A model generated the notes under the pieces. It did no database searches. It had not been told where the DNA came from and was given only the letters and a program-made list of their open reading frames with translations. DNA of 64,000 nt from Clostridium sp. JN-1. Its GTDB lineage: Bacteria; Bacillota; Clostridia; Clostridiales; Clostridiaceae. The stretch is taken from NCBI RefSeq assembly GCF_003718715.1, contig NZ_CP033465.1, forward strand, positions 1,550,001 through 1,614,000. Direction: 5' to 3'. The position numbers were made by a program, and so were the translations under genes. This document shows, piece after piece, positions 44,922-53,322 of the stretch; the stretch's first letter is position 1; each line of letters starts with the position of its first letter.

Positions 44922-44956
44922 TTTCCCTATAAAGAGATTTACTCTTTATAGGGAAA
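44922..44956. other. Strong intra-operon hairpin
   Basis: TTTCCCTATAAAGAG (44922-44936) and CTCTTTATAGGGAAA (44942-44956) form a perfect 15-bp stem with a 5-base loop between the OB-fold gene and the hydratase gene. No U-run follows on the minus strand. It may be a processing or stabilising site or a weak terminator that separates expression of the two halves of the operon. Confidence 0.75.
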
Positions 44957-45007
44957 GTGCTTCAATTATACAGAAATGTTAAGATTATCAATAACTATCT
45001 CCAAATA

Positions 45008-45232
45008 CTAAATAAACTTATAAATTTTATTTTCCAGCTTATCTTCCTTTAAGAACTCAACATCCATACCAATAGATACATCCATTCCCTCTTTGTATCC
45101 TTCTACATAAGAAGGAAATCTAGTACCAGCTGCATCTTCTAAAATAGCAACAACATATGGAACTTTATCAACAAAATCAGCTGAAGCAGAGTTAATCACA
45201 GTATAAGTGTATATTTTCGCTTTATTCGTCAT
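45008..45232 (-). CDS. OB-fold (DUF35-like) partner of thiolase, no zinc ribbon
   Basis: A 74-residue protein resembling only the C-terminal OB-fold half of DUF35 proteins (IYTYTVINSASADFVDKVPY, VVAILEDAAGTRFPSY). Usual DUF35 partners are about 130 residues and start with a four-Cys zinc ribbon; this one has no Cys at all. It begins 3 bases after the thiolase stop, so the two are translationally linked. By analogy with BbsA/BbsB and SCP-x thiolase/DUF35 pairs it should form a complex with that thiolase. Confidence 0.78.
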   Translation of the reverse strand: MTNKAKIYTYTVINSASADFVDKVPYVVAILEDAAGTRFPSYVEGYKEGMDVSIGMDVEFLKEDKLENKIYKFI

Positions 45233-45235
45233 ACT

Positions 45236-46399
45236 TTACAACCCCCTAAAGATATTTACTGTACAAGTTGCTGCTGTACCGCCAATATTATGAGTCATAC
45301 CAATATCCGCTTTTTTAACTTGTCTTGCTCCTGCATCTCCGCGCAATTGGGTAACAATCTCATAAATTTGGCTGATACCAGTACCACCGATAGGGTGACC
45401 CTTAGACTTCAAACCGCCGCTAGTATTAATTGGTATGCTGCCGTGGAGTGTTGTCTTGCCTTCGGCTACGGCATCGCCGCCTTTACCCTTTGAGAAGAAG
45501 CCAAGGTCTTCAATATTAATAATCTGAGTTATTGTAAAACAATCATGAACTTCAGCCATGTCAATATCATTAGGAGTAAGACCTGCCATTTTATATGCCT
45601 GCTGTGCAGCCATCTGTGTAGCTGCAAAACTAGTAAGACTCTTCTTTGTTGCTGCGGTAAGAGTGTCACCTGCATGGCCTAAGCCAGCAACTTCAATGAT
45701 TCTCTTCTTACTAATTGATTTTGCAATGTCAGTTGCAGCTAGAACAACAAAGGCTGCACCATCAGTAACTAGTGAACAGTCAAAAACTGTAAGTGGTGAA
45801 GCAACAGGAAATCCGTTCTTAACCTGATCCACAGTAATAGCTTTTTGCATTTGTGCATCTGGATTTAACAATGCATTATTGTGGTTGCTTACAGCACAAA
45901 GAGCCATCTCTTCTCGAACATTTCTATACTCATAGAAATAACGATTAGCAATCATAGCAAATATGGAAGGAAACGTTATTCCAAGACTTGCTTCCTTTTC
46001 ATAATCGGAAGCACTTGCAATGCCTGTGGTTACGACTTCAGTAGGCTGATGAGTCATTTTTTCTACACCACCTACTAAAACAATATCATACAAACCAGAA
46101 GCAATAGCCATATAGCCCTGGCGAAAAGCTAAACTTCCCGAAGCACATGCTCCTTCTGTCCTTAATGCAGGAATATTTTTAAGTCCTAAAACCTCTGTAA
46201 CCATAGGACCTATATGACTCTGATAAGCCAAAAAGGAACTGTTAAAGTTTCCTACAAAGACAGATTGGATCATTTTTTTTTCTATTCCCGCATCAGTAAT
46301 AGCTTTTGAACCTGCTTCTTCGATGAGACTCCTCAGTGATCTATCAGGATGTTTACCCATCTTAGTTTCACCTATACCTATTACAGATACATTTCTCAC
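45236..46399 (-). CDS. SCP-x/BbsB-type thiolase
   Basis: A 387-residue thiolase-fold enzyme of the sterol-carrier-protein-X branch. The nucleophilic Cys is in TEGACASGSLAF near residue 85, the HDCF motif in EVHDCFTITQ, and the GHP motif in SKGHPIGGTG. The C-terminus HNIGGTAATCTVNIF is as in this branch. Such enzymes cleave 3-oxoacyl-CoAs, often alpha-branched or ring-bearing ones, and need an OB-fold partner, which is the next gene. The GTG start at 46399 follows AGGAGGTGATATAA. Confidence 0.88.
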   Translation of the reverse strand: MRNVSVIGIGETKMGKHPDRSLRSLIEEAGSKAITDAGIEKKMIQSVFVGNFNSSFLAYQSHIGPMVTEVLGLKNIPALRTEGACASGSLAFRQGYMAIASGLYDIVLVGGVEKMTHQPTEVVTTGIASASDYEKEASLGITFPSIFAMIANRYFYEYRNVREEMALCAVSNHNNALLNPDAQMQKAITVDQVKNGFPVASPLTVFDCSLVTDGAAFVVLAATDIAKSISKKRIIEVAGLGHAGDTLTAATKKSLTSFAATQMAAQQAYKMAGLTPNDIDMAEVHDCFTITQIINIEDLGFFSKGKGGDAVAEGKTTLHGSIPINTSGGLKSKGHPIGGTGISQIYEIVTQLRGDAGARQVKKADIGMTHNIGGTAATCTVNIFRGL

Positions 46400-46417
46400 T
46401 TATATCACCTCCTATTA

Positions 46418-47185
46418 TTATCTTGGAGTCATGCGTAAAGCTCCATCTAACCTAATGGTTTCTCCATTCAACATTGGATTTTCAATAACATGCTGAGCCA
46501 ACATTGCATATTCTTTTGGATTTCCCAATCTTGATGGGAATGGAACATTTTTCGCAAGCTCAACTTTTACAGAATCAGGCAAATTAGACATCATTGGTGT
46601 GTCAAATAGTCCTGGAGCTATTGTACAAACACGTATACCTTCTGTTGAAAGGTCACGTGCCATACAAATTGTTGTTCCGGCAATACCTGCCTTACTTGCA
46701 GCATATGCAACTTGCCCTATCTGGCCTTCAAAGGCTGCTGCTGAAGCAGTATTTATAATAACTCCACGTTCACCTGTCTCACAAGGCTCGTTACTGATCA
46801 TTTTAAATGCTGCAAGACGGCAAACATCAAAAGTTCCAACTAAGTTAACATTAATAGTTAGCTTAAAGAGATCAATATCATGGGGTGCTTTCTTACTTGC
46901 TGTTTTCATACCGCGTGCAATACCTGCGCAGTTTACTACAATATCTAATCTACCAAATTTATAGACAGCAAAATCAATAGCAGCTTGAATTTCCTCAGTT
47001 CTGGTAATATCTGTTTTGTAAAATGCCAAGTTAGCTCCTAATTCTTCAACTAAATCATTTCCTTTATCACTGTTAGTATCCAGAACTACTACTTTCGCTC
47101 CAAGGCTTAAAAGTCTTCTAGTTGTAGCCTCTCCTAATCCAGAAGCCCCACCAGATACAATGGCAGTTTTGTTTTGGATAATCAT
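46418..47185 (-). CDS. SDR-family 3-hydroxyacyl-CoA dehydrogenase (HSD10-like)
   Basis: A short-chain dehydrogenase of about 255 residues. The NAD motif is SGGASGLGEAT with an Asp after strand 2 (VVLDTNSDKG), favouring NAD over NADP. The catalytic set is Ser in NTASAAAF and YAASK. The overall pattern (AIVSGGASGLGEAT, VNLVGTFDVCRLAAF, IAPGLFDTPMM, FPSRLGNPKEYA) matches type II 3-hydroxyacyl-CoA dehydrogenases, including the 2-methyl-3-hydroxybutyryl-CoA enzyme. ATG 47185 is preferred over 47191, which abuts the GGGAGGG site. Confidence 0.9.
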   Translation of the reverse strand: MIIQNKTAIVSGGASGLGEATTRRLLSLGAKVVVLDTNSDKGNDLVEELGANLAFYKTDITRTEEIQAAIDFAVYKFGRLDIVVNCAGIARGMKTASKKAPHDIDLFKLTINVNLVGTFDVCRLAAFKMISNEPCETGERGVIINTASAAAFEGQIGQVAYAASKAGIAGTTICMARDLSTEGIRVCTIAPGLFDTPMMSNLPDSVKVELAKNVPFPSRLGNPKEYAMLAQHVIENPMLNGETIRLDGALRMTPR

Positions 47186-47270
47186 ATTCATCCCTCCCTA
47201 AACAAAATATTAATGTTTTGAAACCAGCAGCTGTGACATTGCTAGAATCAAGCTGCTGATTTTACACAAA

Positions 47271-48056
47271 CTACTTTCCTTTAAATACAGGCTTTCTCTT
47301 CTCTTTAAATGCCTTTACACCTTCCTTATTGTCCTCTGTCTGCAAGCAGACGCACTGCATTCCTGCCTCTAATTCTAATGAATATTCAAGTTCTTGACTT
47401 TCCTTTAAATTTAATATTCTCTTTGTTAAAGCTAGAGCAATTGATGCTGAATTTGCCAGTCTTTCTGCAAATTTAACGGCTGCCTCTTTTAGTTCAGCAT
47501 CATCAATTACTTGATTGACTATTCCAAGTTGCAGTGCTGTATCTGAGTTTATTAAATCTGCTGTAAACATTAATTCCTTTGCCTTATGCAGCCCTACTGC
47601 CTTGGTCAGAAAATATGTTCCACCGCAGTCTGGAACAAGACCAACCTTGCTAAAACTCTGTGCAAACCTAGCTGATTTAGCACAAAGAACAATGTCACAA
47701 GCTAAGGCTATGTTAAATCCTGCTCCTGCAGCTACACCATTAACCATACCTATTACAGGTTTGCTCATTTTTGTTATAGTGCTTACTATTTGTGAAGCAT
47801 GCCTGATGTATTTACGTCCATCAACAGCAGTCTTAAGTTCATTAATATAAGGCAAATCACCGCCTGCACAAAATGCTCTTCCTGCACCTGTTAATATTAC
47901 TACTCTAATTGAAGCATCATTTTCAACTTCATTTAAAGTATCAACTAGCTCAGTAATCAAATTTGGATGCAGCGTATTAAGTACCCTAGGTCTATTCATG
48001 GTAACAGTTGCAATACCATTTTCTTTCTCCAATAGGACAGATTTTTCTTCTATCAT
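47271..48056 (-). CDS. Crotonase-fold protein, PaaG-like isomerase candidate
   Basis: A 261-residue crotonase-family protein with AFCAGGDLPYI for the oxyanion hole. The two hydratase Glu residues are missing: the first position reads GAGFNIALACD and the second region KVGLVPDCGGTYFLT. The Asp in GLVPDCGG corresponds to the catalytic Asp of PaaG-type isomerases, which shift double bonds or open an oxepin/epoxide CoA thioester. So it is more likely an isomerase than a hydratase. The ATG follows AAGGAGGAGTTTTGTA. Confidence 0.88.
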   Translation of the reverse strand: MIEEKSVLLEKENGIATVTMNRPRVLNTLHPNLITELVDTLNEVENDASIRVVILTGAGRAFCAGGDLPYINELKTAVDGRKYIRHASQIVSTITKMSKPVIGMVNGVAAGAGFNIALACDIVLCAKSARFAQSFSKVGLVPDCGGTYFLTKAVGLHKAKELMFTADLINSDTALQLGIVNQVIDDAELKEAAVKFAERLANSASIALALTKRILNLKESQELEYSLELEAGMQCVCLQTEDNKEGVKAFKEKRKPVFKGK

Positions 48057-48070
48057 TACAAAACTCCTCC

Positions 48071-49036
48071 TTAATATTTAATCCACTGCTTAAATGGTTC
48101 AGCCAATACATTAGCTGGATTATTCTCAAGCTTTTCCTTATTATCTATAAGTTTTAAATACTCCTCATGAGTATTCCAAGAATATACATACTTATCAAGG
48201 TACTCGCGAAGAGCTGCCTTGTCACGGCAAGTTTTAATAAAGGAAGTCATATGTTCAATGTCCTCACCATATATTCCTGGGGAATTTGTAGGCCAAGCCC
48301 CCATATACCAAGGTACAACTGCATCGACTCCTGCTCCAGGTATTGTTACAAGATTAGGATACTGGCGGCACATTGCAGTATCTACAATATGGTCAGCTAT
48401 TAAAATAATATTTTTCCCGCATCGTCCCATCCAATAGTCATAATAAACTGATCCTAGAATAATTCCGTTACCTTTTTCATCGGCAAAGTTTACATGAACT
48501 ACTGTCACGTCAGGATTAACTGCTTGAAGTAAAGCAACCTTCTTTCCTGAACCATAAGGATCCTCCATAATAATATCCTTTTGATACGGCAATTTTTGAT
48601 CCCATAGTCCTGGTTTTCTAAGATCGCCCCAGACACAGGAGTTAGAAGGAATAAATGGTATATTTAATGCTCCTGCCATAATCTTTAAATTTAAACTTAA
48701 ATTAGTTTCATCTTCCCATTTAATTTTTCTTGGAATGCCTTTTTCCAAGGAATCTCTAGTAACTTTACTAAGACCTGGTCTCTCATGACCGGTAAAGGTA
48801 GATATAACTGAGTCAATTACTCCTTCGGCTATAAGCATATCTCCACCAAAACCTATACCAGGTTCTACCCAAAACAGATCATTGACAGCAATTTTTCCTG
48901 CCTTCTTCTGTCTTAGAATTTCCTTACAAAATATTGTGCTCTGCCTAGACATTGGAAAACCACCGGATGCAACCATTGATCGATCTTTTACATATTTTTG
49001 TACAGCATCACTTAAAGAAATTATTTTACTTTTCAT
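48071..49036 (-). CDS. CoA-transferase subunit A (glutaconate/IpdA type)
   Basis: A 321-residue alpha subunit of a family I CoA-transferase. Typical blocks: DRSMVASGGFPMSRQST near residue 18, GFGGDMLIAEGVIDSVISTF, NPDVTVVHVNFADEKGNG and VDAVVPWYMGAWPTNSPG. The family includes glutaconate CoA-transferase and the IpdAB ring-opening hydrolase of steroid catabolism. It pairs with subunit B, 24 bases upstream. It probably activates the acid that the operon oxidises. The ATG follows GAAAGGAGGTTAC. Confidence 0.9.
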   Translation of the reverse strand: MKSKIISLSDAVQKYVKDRSMVASGGFPMSRQSTIFCKEILRQKKAGKIAVNDLFWVEPGIGFGGDMLIAEGVIDSVISTFTGHERPGLSKVTRDSLEKGIPRKIKWEDETNLSLNLKIMAGALNIPFIPSNSCVWGDLRKPGLWDQKLPYQKDIIMEDPYGSGKKVALLQAVNPDVTVVHVNFADEKGNGIILGSVYYDYWMGRCGKNIILIADHIVDTAMCRQYPNLVTIPGAGVDAVVPWYMGAWPTNSPGIYGEDIEHMTSFIKTCRDKAALREYLDKYVYSWNTHEEYLKLIDNKEKLENNPANVLAEPFKQWIKY

Positions 49037-49060
49037 AACTTAGTAACCTCCTTTCAAGAC

Positions 49061-49873
49061 CTATTTAAATAACTTTTTCCAGCCTGTAAAATCTCCAGAT
49101 GTATCAAGTTGTTCTCTGATAATTTTAATCTGTTCATCAGTAGGAATACCTGTAATCTTAAAATCCTTAGCTGCCTTGATGTCAAAACCAGTCTTTTCCT
49201 TAACTTCTTCAATAGTTGTAAATGGATAAATCTCAGCAATCTCCAATTCATAAGTAACAGGATTAGGTTTCAAAACTGCTAAATCAGTAATAATGGCTGC
49301 AGGTCCGCCTCCTGAAAGATTCCAAACATCCCATCTAGAACGCCCACCTTCACAAAATCCAGGACTCGTTCTATAATCTAGTTTATCAACTATTCTATCT
49401 GCAGCATGATTCATAATAACCACAACTTTTTTTGAACCAACTGCCAAATCATGTCCGCCGCCGCTTCCTGATATTCTTACTTTAGGACTTGTGTAATCGT
49501 TTCCTCTTATTGTAGTATTTAAGTTTGCATATTTATCACATTGTGCTGCTCCAAGATACGTTACATCAACCCTTCCTGATTGAGCTAGACATCCTAAGGT
49601 TGTAACTAAATCTGTCTGACATTCAGCATTAGATTGAATGACAGTATCATCCACACCCCAAGGTACTCGACCTACTGGAGTTGAACCAATTGAACCGCCT
49701 TCATAAACAATAGCAATATCTGGTGCAAATGTTCTTTGAGCCAATTGGGCAGGCAGCAGACTCAATCCAACTCCAACAAAAATATTTGTTCCACCTTCAC
49801 AAAATTCAGCTGCTTTACAACAGGCAAATTCCATAGGTGTGTTCTTTTTTAGGAGCTCCTTATTTCCTTCCAT
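49061..49873 (-). CDS. CoA-transferase subunit B (glutaconate/IpdB type)
   Basis: A 270-residue beta subunit and first gene of the operon. NIFVGVGLSLLPAQLAQ is followed by IVYEGGSIGSTP; Glu58 in YEGGS sits where glutaconate CoA-transferase has its CoA-accepting Glu. GAAQCDKYANLNTTIRG and SGSGGGHDLAVGSKKVVVI are family blocks. Whether it is a true transferase or an IpdAB-like hydrolase cannot be decided from sequence. The ATG follows AAAGGGGTTAAAA. Confidence 0.9.
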   Translation of the reverse strand: MEGNKELLKKNTPMEFACCKAAEFCEGGTNIFVGVGLSLLPAQLAQRTFAPDIAIVYEGGSIGSTPVGRVPWGVDDTVIQSNAECQTDLVTTLGCLAQSGRVDVTYLGAAQCDKYANLNTTIRGNDYTSPKVRISGSGGGHDLAVGSKKVVVIMNHAADRIVDKLDYRTSPGFCEGGRSRWDVWNLSGGGPAAIITDLAVLKPNPVTYELEIAEIYPFTTIEEVKEKTGFDIKAAKDFKITGIPTDEQIKIIREQLDTSGDFTGWKKLFK

Positions 49874-50160
49874 TTTTTAACCCCTTTCTAAATTTAAATA
49901 TATTTGACTGCATATTATTTATTAAAGCAAGAGTATACCCTAATATTCATTTATGCTTTTCTTCATTATTGACTTAGATATACACATTGCATTTTACAGA
50001 AATAATAATTTGTAACTCTTTTAATTAATGATAATTTAAAGTACATTTTAATTTTTCCTTCTTTAGATATGCTTATTCTAACTTTTCAATATTTCATTTA
50101 TTCTCTATATTCACACAATAGCATAACTCATTAGTAATATCTATTTCGTAAATATCAACA

Positions 50161-50198
50161 ATTTATTGCAAATAAATCAACAATTAATTATAATTAAT
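50161..50198. promoter_or_regulatory. LysR-type operator palindromes and lysR promoter
   Basis: ATTTATT-GCA-AATAAAT (50161-50177) and ATTAATTATAATTAAT (50183-50198) are both perfect inverted repeats, the first with LysR-style T-N11-A symmetry. They overlap a plus-strand promoter TTGCAA (50166-50171), 17 bases, TATAAT (50189-50194). That suits autorepression of the LysR gene and control of the divergent operon. The minus-strand promoter in 49874-50160 is not clear. Confidence 0.6.
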
Positions 50199-50260
50199 AT
50201 AACCAACAATAAAAAAAGGTATACTAAAAAAAGATACACTCTTAAAATGGAGGATGGTAT

Positions 50261-51166
50261 ATGAATTGGCAGCATTTAATATATTTTCAGGAAGTTGCAA
50301 AAAATGAACATCTTACTAAAGCTGCAGAAAACTTATTTATCACAACATCAGCTTTAAGTAGGGCTATCAATAGTCTTGAGGAAGAAATAGGCGTCGTTCT
50401 TTTTGAAAAAAAAGGAAGAAATATTAAACTAAATAAATATGGAAGGGTTTTTTATGGTTATGTAAACAATTCCATTAGAGAGATTAAAGAAGGTATTCTA
50501 GCAACTCAAAATTTAGCTAATATTAAAACTGGAACAATTCATGTAAGCAGTATATTTTCAGTTGGTGCTTACTATGTGCCTGATTTAATTAGAACATTTC
50601 ACGAAAAAAATAAAGATATAAATATAGAACTCACTCAAAAAACTACTCAACATATACTCCATGATGTATTAGATGGTATAACAGACATAGGATTTTGTGG
50701 AGAGTTTAAAGATGATGATGAATTTTCACTTATTAGTAAAGAACCTATATATAATGAAGAAATGATATTAATAGTCCCTGACTCCCATCCATTAGCTCAA
50801 AGGGAACAGGTAAGCTTTGAAGACATTAAAGATGAAACTTTTATAGGCTATAATAATAGTACTGGTATAGTTCATACAATTTACAATGGAATTGCAAAAA
50901 AAGGATATCCTGATTTTAAGTTTAAAACTGCCTTTAAATCTAATGAAGGTAATAATGTTACTGGTTTAGTAAGAGCTAATCTAGGAATTGCTTTTGTTGT
51001 AAATAATCCAAGCATATATACCGGCGGGGTAACTGTATTAAAATTATCAGATTTATATTTTATTCGAACCATATATATGGTATGGAAAAAAGATATATAC
51101 CTGTCTCCTGCGGCAAAAGCTTTTAGGAGCTTTGTATTATCTAATATTAATGAGCCTTCAAAATAA
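50261..51166 (+). CDS. LysR-family regulator, divergent to the acyl-CoA operon
   Basis: A 301-residue LysR regulator. Helix-turn-helix in residues 1-60 (AKNEHLTKAAENLFITTSALSRAINSLEEEIG) and a two-lobed effector domain from about 90 (TGTIHVSSIFSVGAYYVPDL, DIGFCGEFKDDDEF, VPDSHPLAQREQVSFEDIKDE). It is transcribed away from the CoA-transferase operon with palindromes between, the classic layout for a LysR activator sensing a pathway intermediate. The ATG follows AATGGAGGATGGTAT. Confidence 0.9.
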   Translation: MNWQHLIYFQEVAKNEHLTKAAENLFITTSALSRAINSLEEEIGVVLFEKKGRNIKLNKYGRVFYGYVNNSIREIKEGILATQNLANIKTGTIHVSSIFSVGAYYVPDLIRTFHEKNKDINIELTQKTTQHILHDVLDGITDIGFCGEFKDDDEFSLISKEPIYNEEMILIVPDSHPLAQREQVSFEDIKDETFIGYNNSTGIVHTIYNGIAKKGYPDFKFKTAFKSNEGNNVTGLVRANLGIAFVVNNPSIYTGGVTVLKLSDLYFIRTIYMVWKKDIYLSPAAKAFRSFVLSNINEPSK

Positions 51167-51304
51167 TACTTTCCCAAAATGCTATTTTTCTTAACTAAAG
51201 TTTCAAAATAATCAATAATATATTAATTATCATTTGCCCCATAATAAAAACCTAGTGTTTTCAATGTTTCATTGTGGGGCTGCTTTTCAAATGTTATTTT
51301 CTTA

Positions 51305-52111
51305 TTAATTCTTAATAATCTGAGTTAATTTAGGCAGTGCTGGATTATAGTTTTCTCTATTCCATATAGCCATAATATTGACATATTCATTACCATCTTC
51401 CAGCGATATTATCATAAGATGTTGAGATTGATTTAAATACCGTACACAATAAGAAGGTAATATAGCAATTCCCATATTAGCAGATACCATTAAGAGAATA
51501 GATTCGATATCTTGAATTTCACTATATCTGAAAATAGTTTCATTTGTTAATTCTTCAAAACGTACTGATTTTCGAGATGCTAATGGATGTGTTGGATGTA
51601 CGATAACATTCAATGAATAAGCTTTGATTAAATATTTATCCAATAGTGATGTCATTTCTTTTTCATTCCAAGTATTAAAAACTATATCCAATTCGAGGTT
51701 AGAAACTTTATCATATAATTCTTTTTCATTTCCTCTAACAAATATAATTGAAATATTAGGATACTTATTGTGAAACTGGAAAAGCAAATCTGAAAAAGAT
51801 GTCTTTTCATAACCCATTACAAATCCAATACGTAATACACCAACAAAACCAATAGTAGTTAAATGCACTCTTTCTGCAGCTTCTTCAATCTTGAAAAGAA
51901 TAATTTTTGCTTGTGTCAAGAATACACTTCCAGCTGGTGTCAATTCCACATGATGATTATTCCTAATAAATAATTTGGTGTCTAACATCTGCTCTAATCT
52001 TTTAATTTGCTTGGTTACTGCAGTCTGGGATATATAAAATTTCTGTGCTGTTTTAGTAAAATTTAACGTTTCAGTTAAAGATACAAAATACTCCAATTGT
52101 TTAGTATTCAT
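51305..52111 (-). CDS. LysR-family regulator with shortened effector domain
   Basis: A 268-residue LysR regulator. The DNA-binding domain (TLNFTKTAQKFYISQTAVTKQIKRLE) is intact. In the effector domain, FRYSEIQ is followed at once by DIESILLMVSANMGIAILPSY. Full-length relatives (about 290-300) have roughly 20-25 residues between these blocks, so an in-frame deletion is likely and ligand binding may be lost or changed. It is divergent to the D-2-hydroxyacid dehydrogenase gene with a large palindrome between, and so is presumably its regulator. Confidence 0.85.
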   Translation of the reverse strand: MNTKQLEYFVSLTETLNFTKTAQKFYISQTAVTKQIKRLEQMLDTKLFIRNNHHVELTPAGSVFLTQAKIILFKIEEAAERVHLTTIGFVGVLRIGFVMGYEKTSFSDLLFQFHNKYPNISIIFVRGNEKELYDKVSNLELDIVFNTWNEKEMTSLLDKYLIKAYSLNVIVHPTHPLASRKSVRFEELTNETIFRYSEIQDIESILLMVSANMGIAILPSYCVRYLNQSQHLMIISLEDGNEYVNIMAIWNRENYNPALPKLTQIIKN

Positions 52112-52169
52112 AACATTTCTCCTATTTTATATATTATCTTATTATCTTGTTAGCTTGTTAACTTGTTAA

Positions 52170-52194
52170 TTATAATAACCTTAAGTTATTATAA
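52170..52194. promoter_or_regulatory. LysR-type operator palindrome
   Basis: TTATAATAAC-CTTAA-GTTATTATAA is a perfect 10-bp inverted repeat around 5 bases, between divergent lysR and dehydrogenase genes. Three tandem CTTGTTAR repeats lie just left of it (about 52147-52169). Confidence 0.75.
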
Positions 52195-52230
52195 CTAAAA
52201 GAAATGATATTAGCAATCCTTGTCGTAATT

Positions 52231-52239
52231 TGTTATAAT
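52231..52239 (+). promoter_or_regulatory. Extended -10 promoter of the D-2-hydroxyacid dehydrogenase
   Basis: TGTTATAAT is a perfect extended -10; the -35 is poor (TTAGCA at 52210), as expected for an activator-dependent promoter downstream of the LysR palindrome. Confidence 0.65.
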
Positions 52240-52276
52240 TTTAACTAACTATTAATGAACTCAAGGAGGCTTATTT

Positions 52277-53257
52277 ATGAAACTTCTAGCTTTTGAAGTA
52301 CGTAATGATGAAAAAGCATATTTTAAAAAATATGCATTAGAATATCAGTGTGAAATTACATGTATCTCTGATCCTCTGACTCATGATAATTTACCAATGG
52401 TGCAAGGTTATGACGCAGTTTCTATTTTAGGAAGAAGCTATATAACAGCAGATTTGCAGGATAAATTAGCGGAACATGGAATAAAGTGCTGTGTCACAAG
52501 AACAATTGGTTATAATCAAATTGATGTAGAACATGCTCATGAAATTGGTTTAAAGATTGCAAATTCAAATTATCCACCTACAGGTGTAGCCGATTATACG
52601 GTAATGCTTATATTAATAGCTTTAAGAAATTATAAACAAGCAATGTGGCGTGGAAATGTAAATGACTATTCTTTGAATGGTTTGCAAGGACGTGAGCTCC
52701 ATACATTAACTGTAGGGATCATCGGTACCGGAAGAATCGGACAATGTGTTATTAAAAATCTTTCTGGATTTGGTTGTAAAATACTTGCATATGATATGTA
52801 TGAAAATGACACAGTAAAAAAATATGCTGAATATACAGATTTAGATACAATTATAAGTTCATGTGATATTATTTCGCTGCATACACCTTTACTAGAAAGT
52901 ACATACCACATAATTAATCAAGAAAAAATTAACCATATGAAAGATAATGTAGTTTTAATAAACTGTGCGCGCGGCGAACTAATGGACATTGATGCATTAA
53001 TTTATGGAATTGAGTCACAAAAAATAAGTGCATTAGCACTAGATGTTATCGAGGGAGAAGATGGTATCTACCACCAAGATAAACGAAGCGATATTATCAG
53101 CAATGAGAAGATGGCATATTTGCGTCAGTTTCCAAATGTTACAATGACACAACATATGGCTTTTTATACTGACACTGCAGTATCAAGCATGGTAAACTGT
53201 GCAATAAAATCCGCTCGTGATCTTACTGAAAAAGGTATCTGTGATACAATTATTTAA
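52277..53257 (+). CDS. D-2-hydroxyacid (D-lactate type) dehydrogenase
   Basis: A 326-residue NAD-dependent enzyme of the D-LDH/VanH/(R)-2-hydroxyisocaproate group. The Rossmann motif is GIIGTGRIGQ near residue 150. The catalytic set is Arg in NCARGELMD, Glu in LDVIEGEDG and His in MTQHMAFYT. The N-terminal ILGRSYITADLQDKL and GYNQIDVEHAHEIGLKIAN are typical. It would reduce pyruvate or a branched 2-oxo acid to the D-hydroxy acid. The ATG follows AAGGAGGCTTATTT. Confidence 0.9.
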   Translation: MKLLAFEVRNDEKAYFKKYALEYQCEITCISDPLTHDNLPMVQGYDAVSILGRSYITADLQDKLAEHGIKCCVTRTIGYNQIDVEHAHEIGLKIANSNYPPTGVADYTVMLILIALRNYKQAMWRGNVNDYSLNGLQGRELHTLTVGIIGTGRIGQCVIKNLSGFGCKILAYDMYENDTVKKYAEYTDLDTIISSCDIISLHTPLLESTYHIINQEKINHMKDNVVLINCARGELMDIDALIYGIESQKISALALDVIEGEDGIYHQDKRSDIISNEKMAYLRQFPNVTMTQHMAFYTDTAVSSMVNCAIKSARDLTEKGICDTII

Positions 53258-53322
53258 AGTTTAATTATTCTACATATATAGTATATTAATAGATATATGT
53301 TAGGAAAGGTGACAAAGTGCAA

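Noticed and set aside
52141-52170. CTTGTTAR tandem repeats as a Rex site
   Set aside because: They are direct repeats, not the inverted repeat that Rex binds; the adjacent 25-base palindrome fits LysR better.
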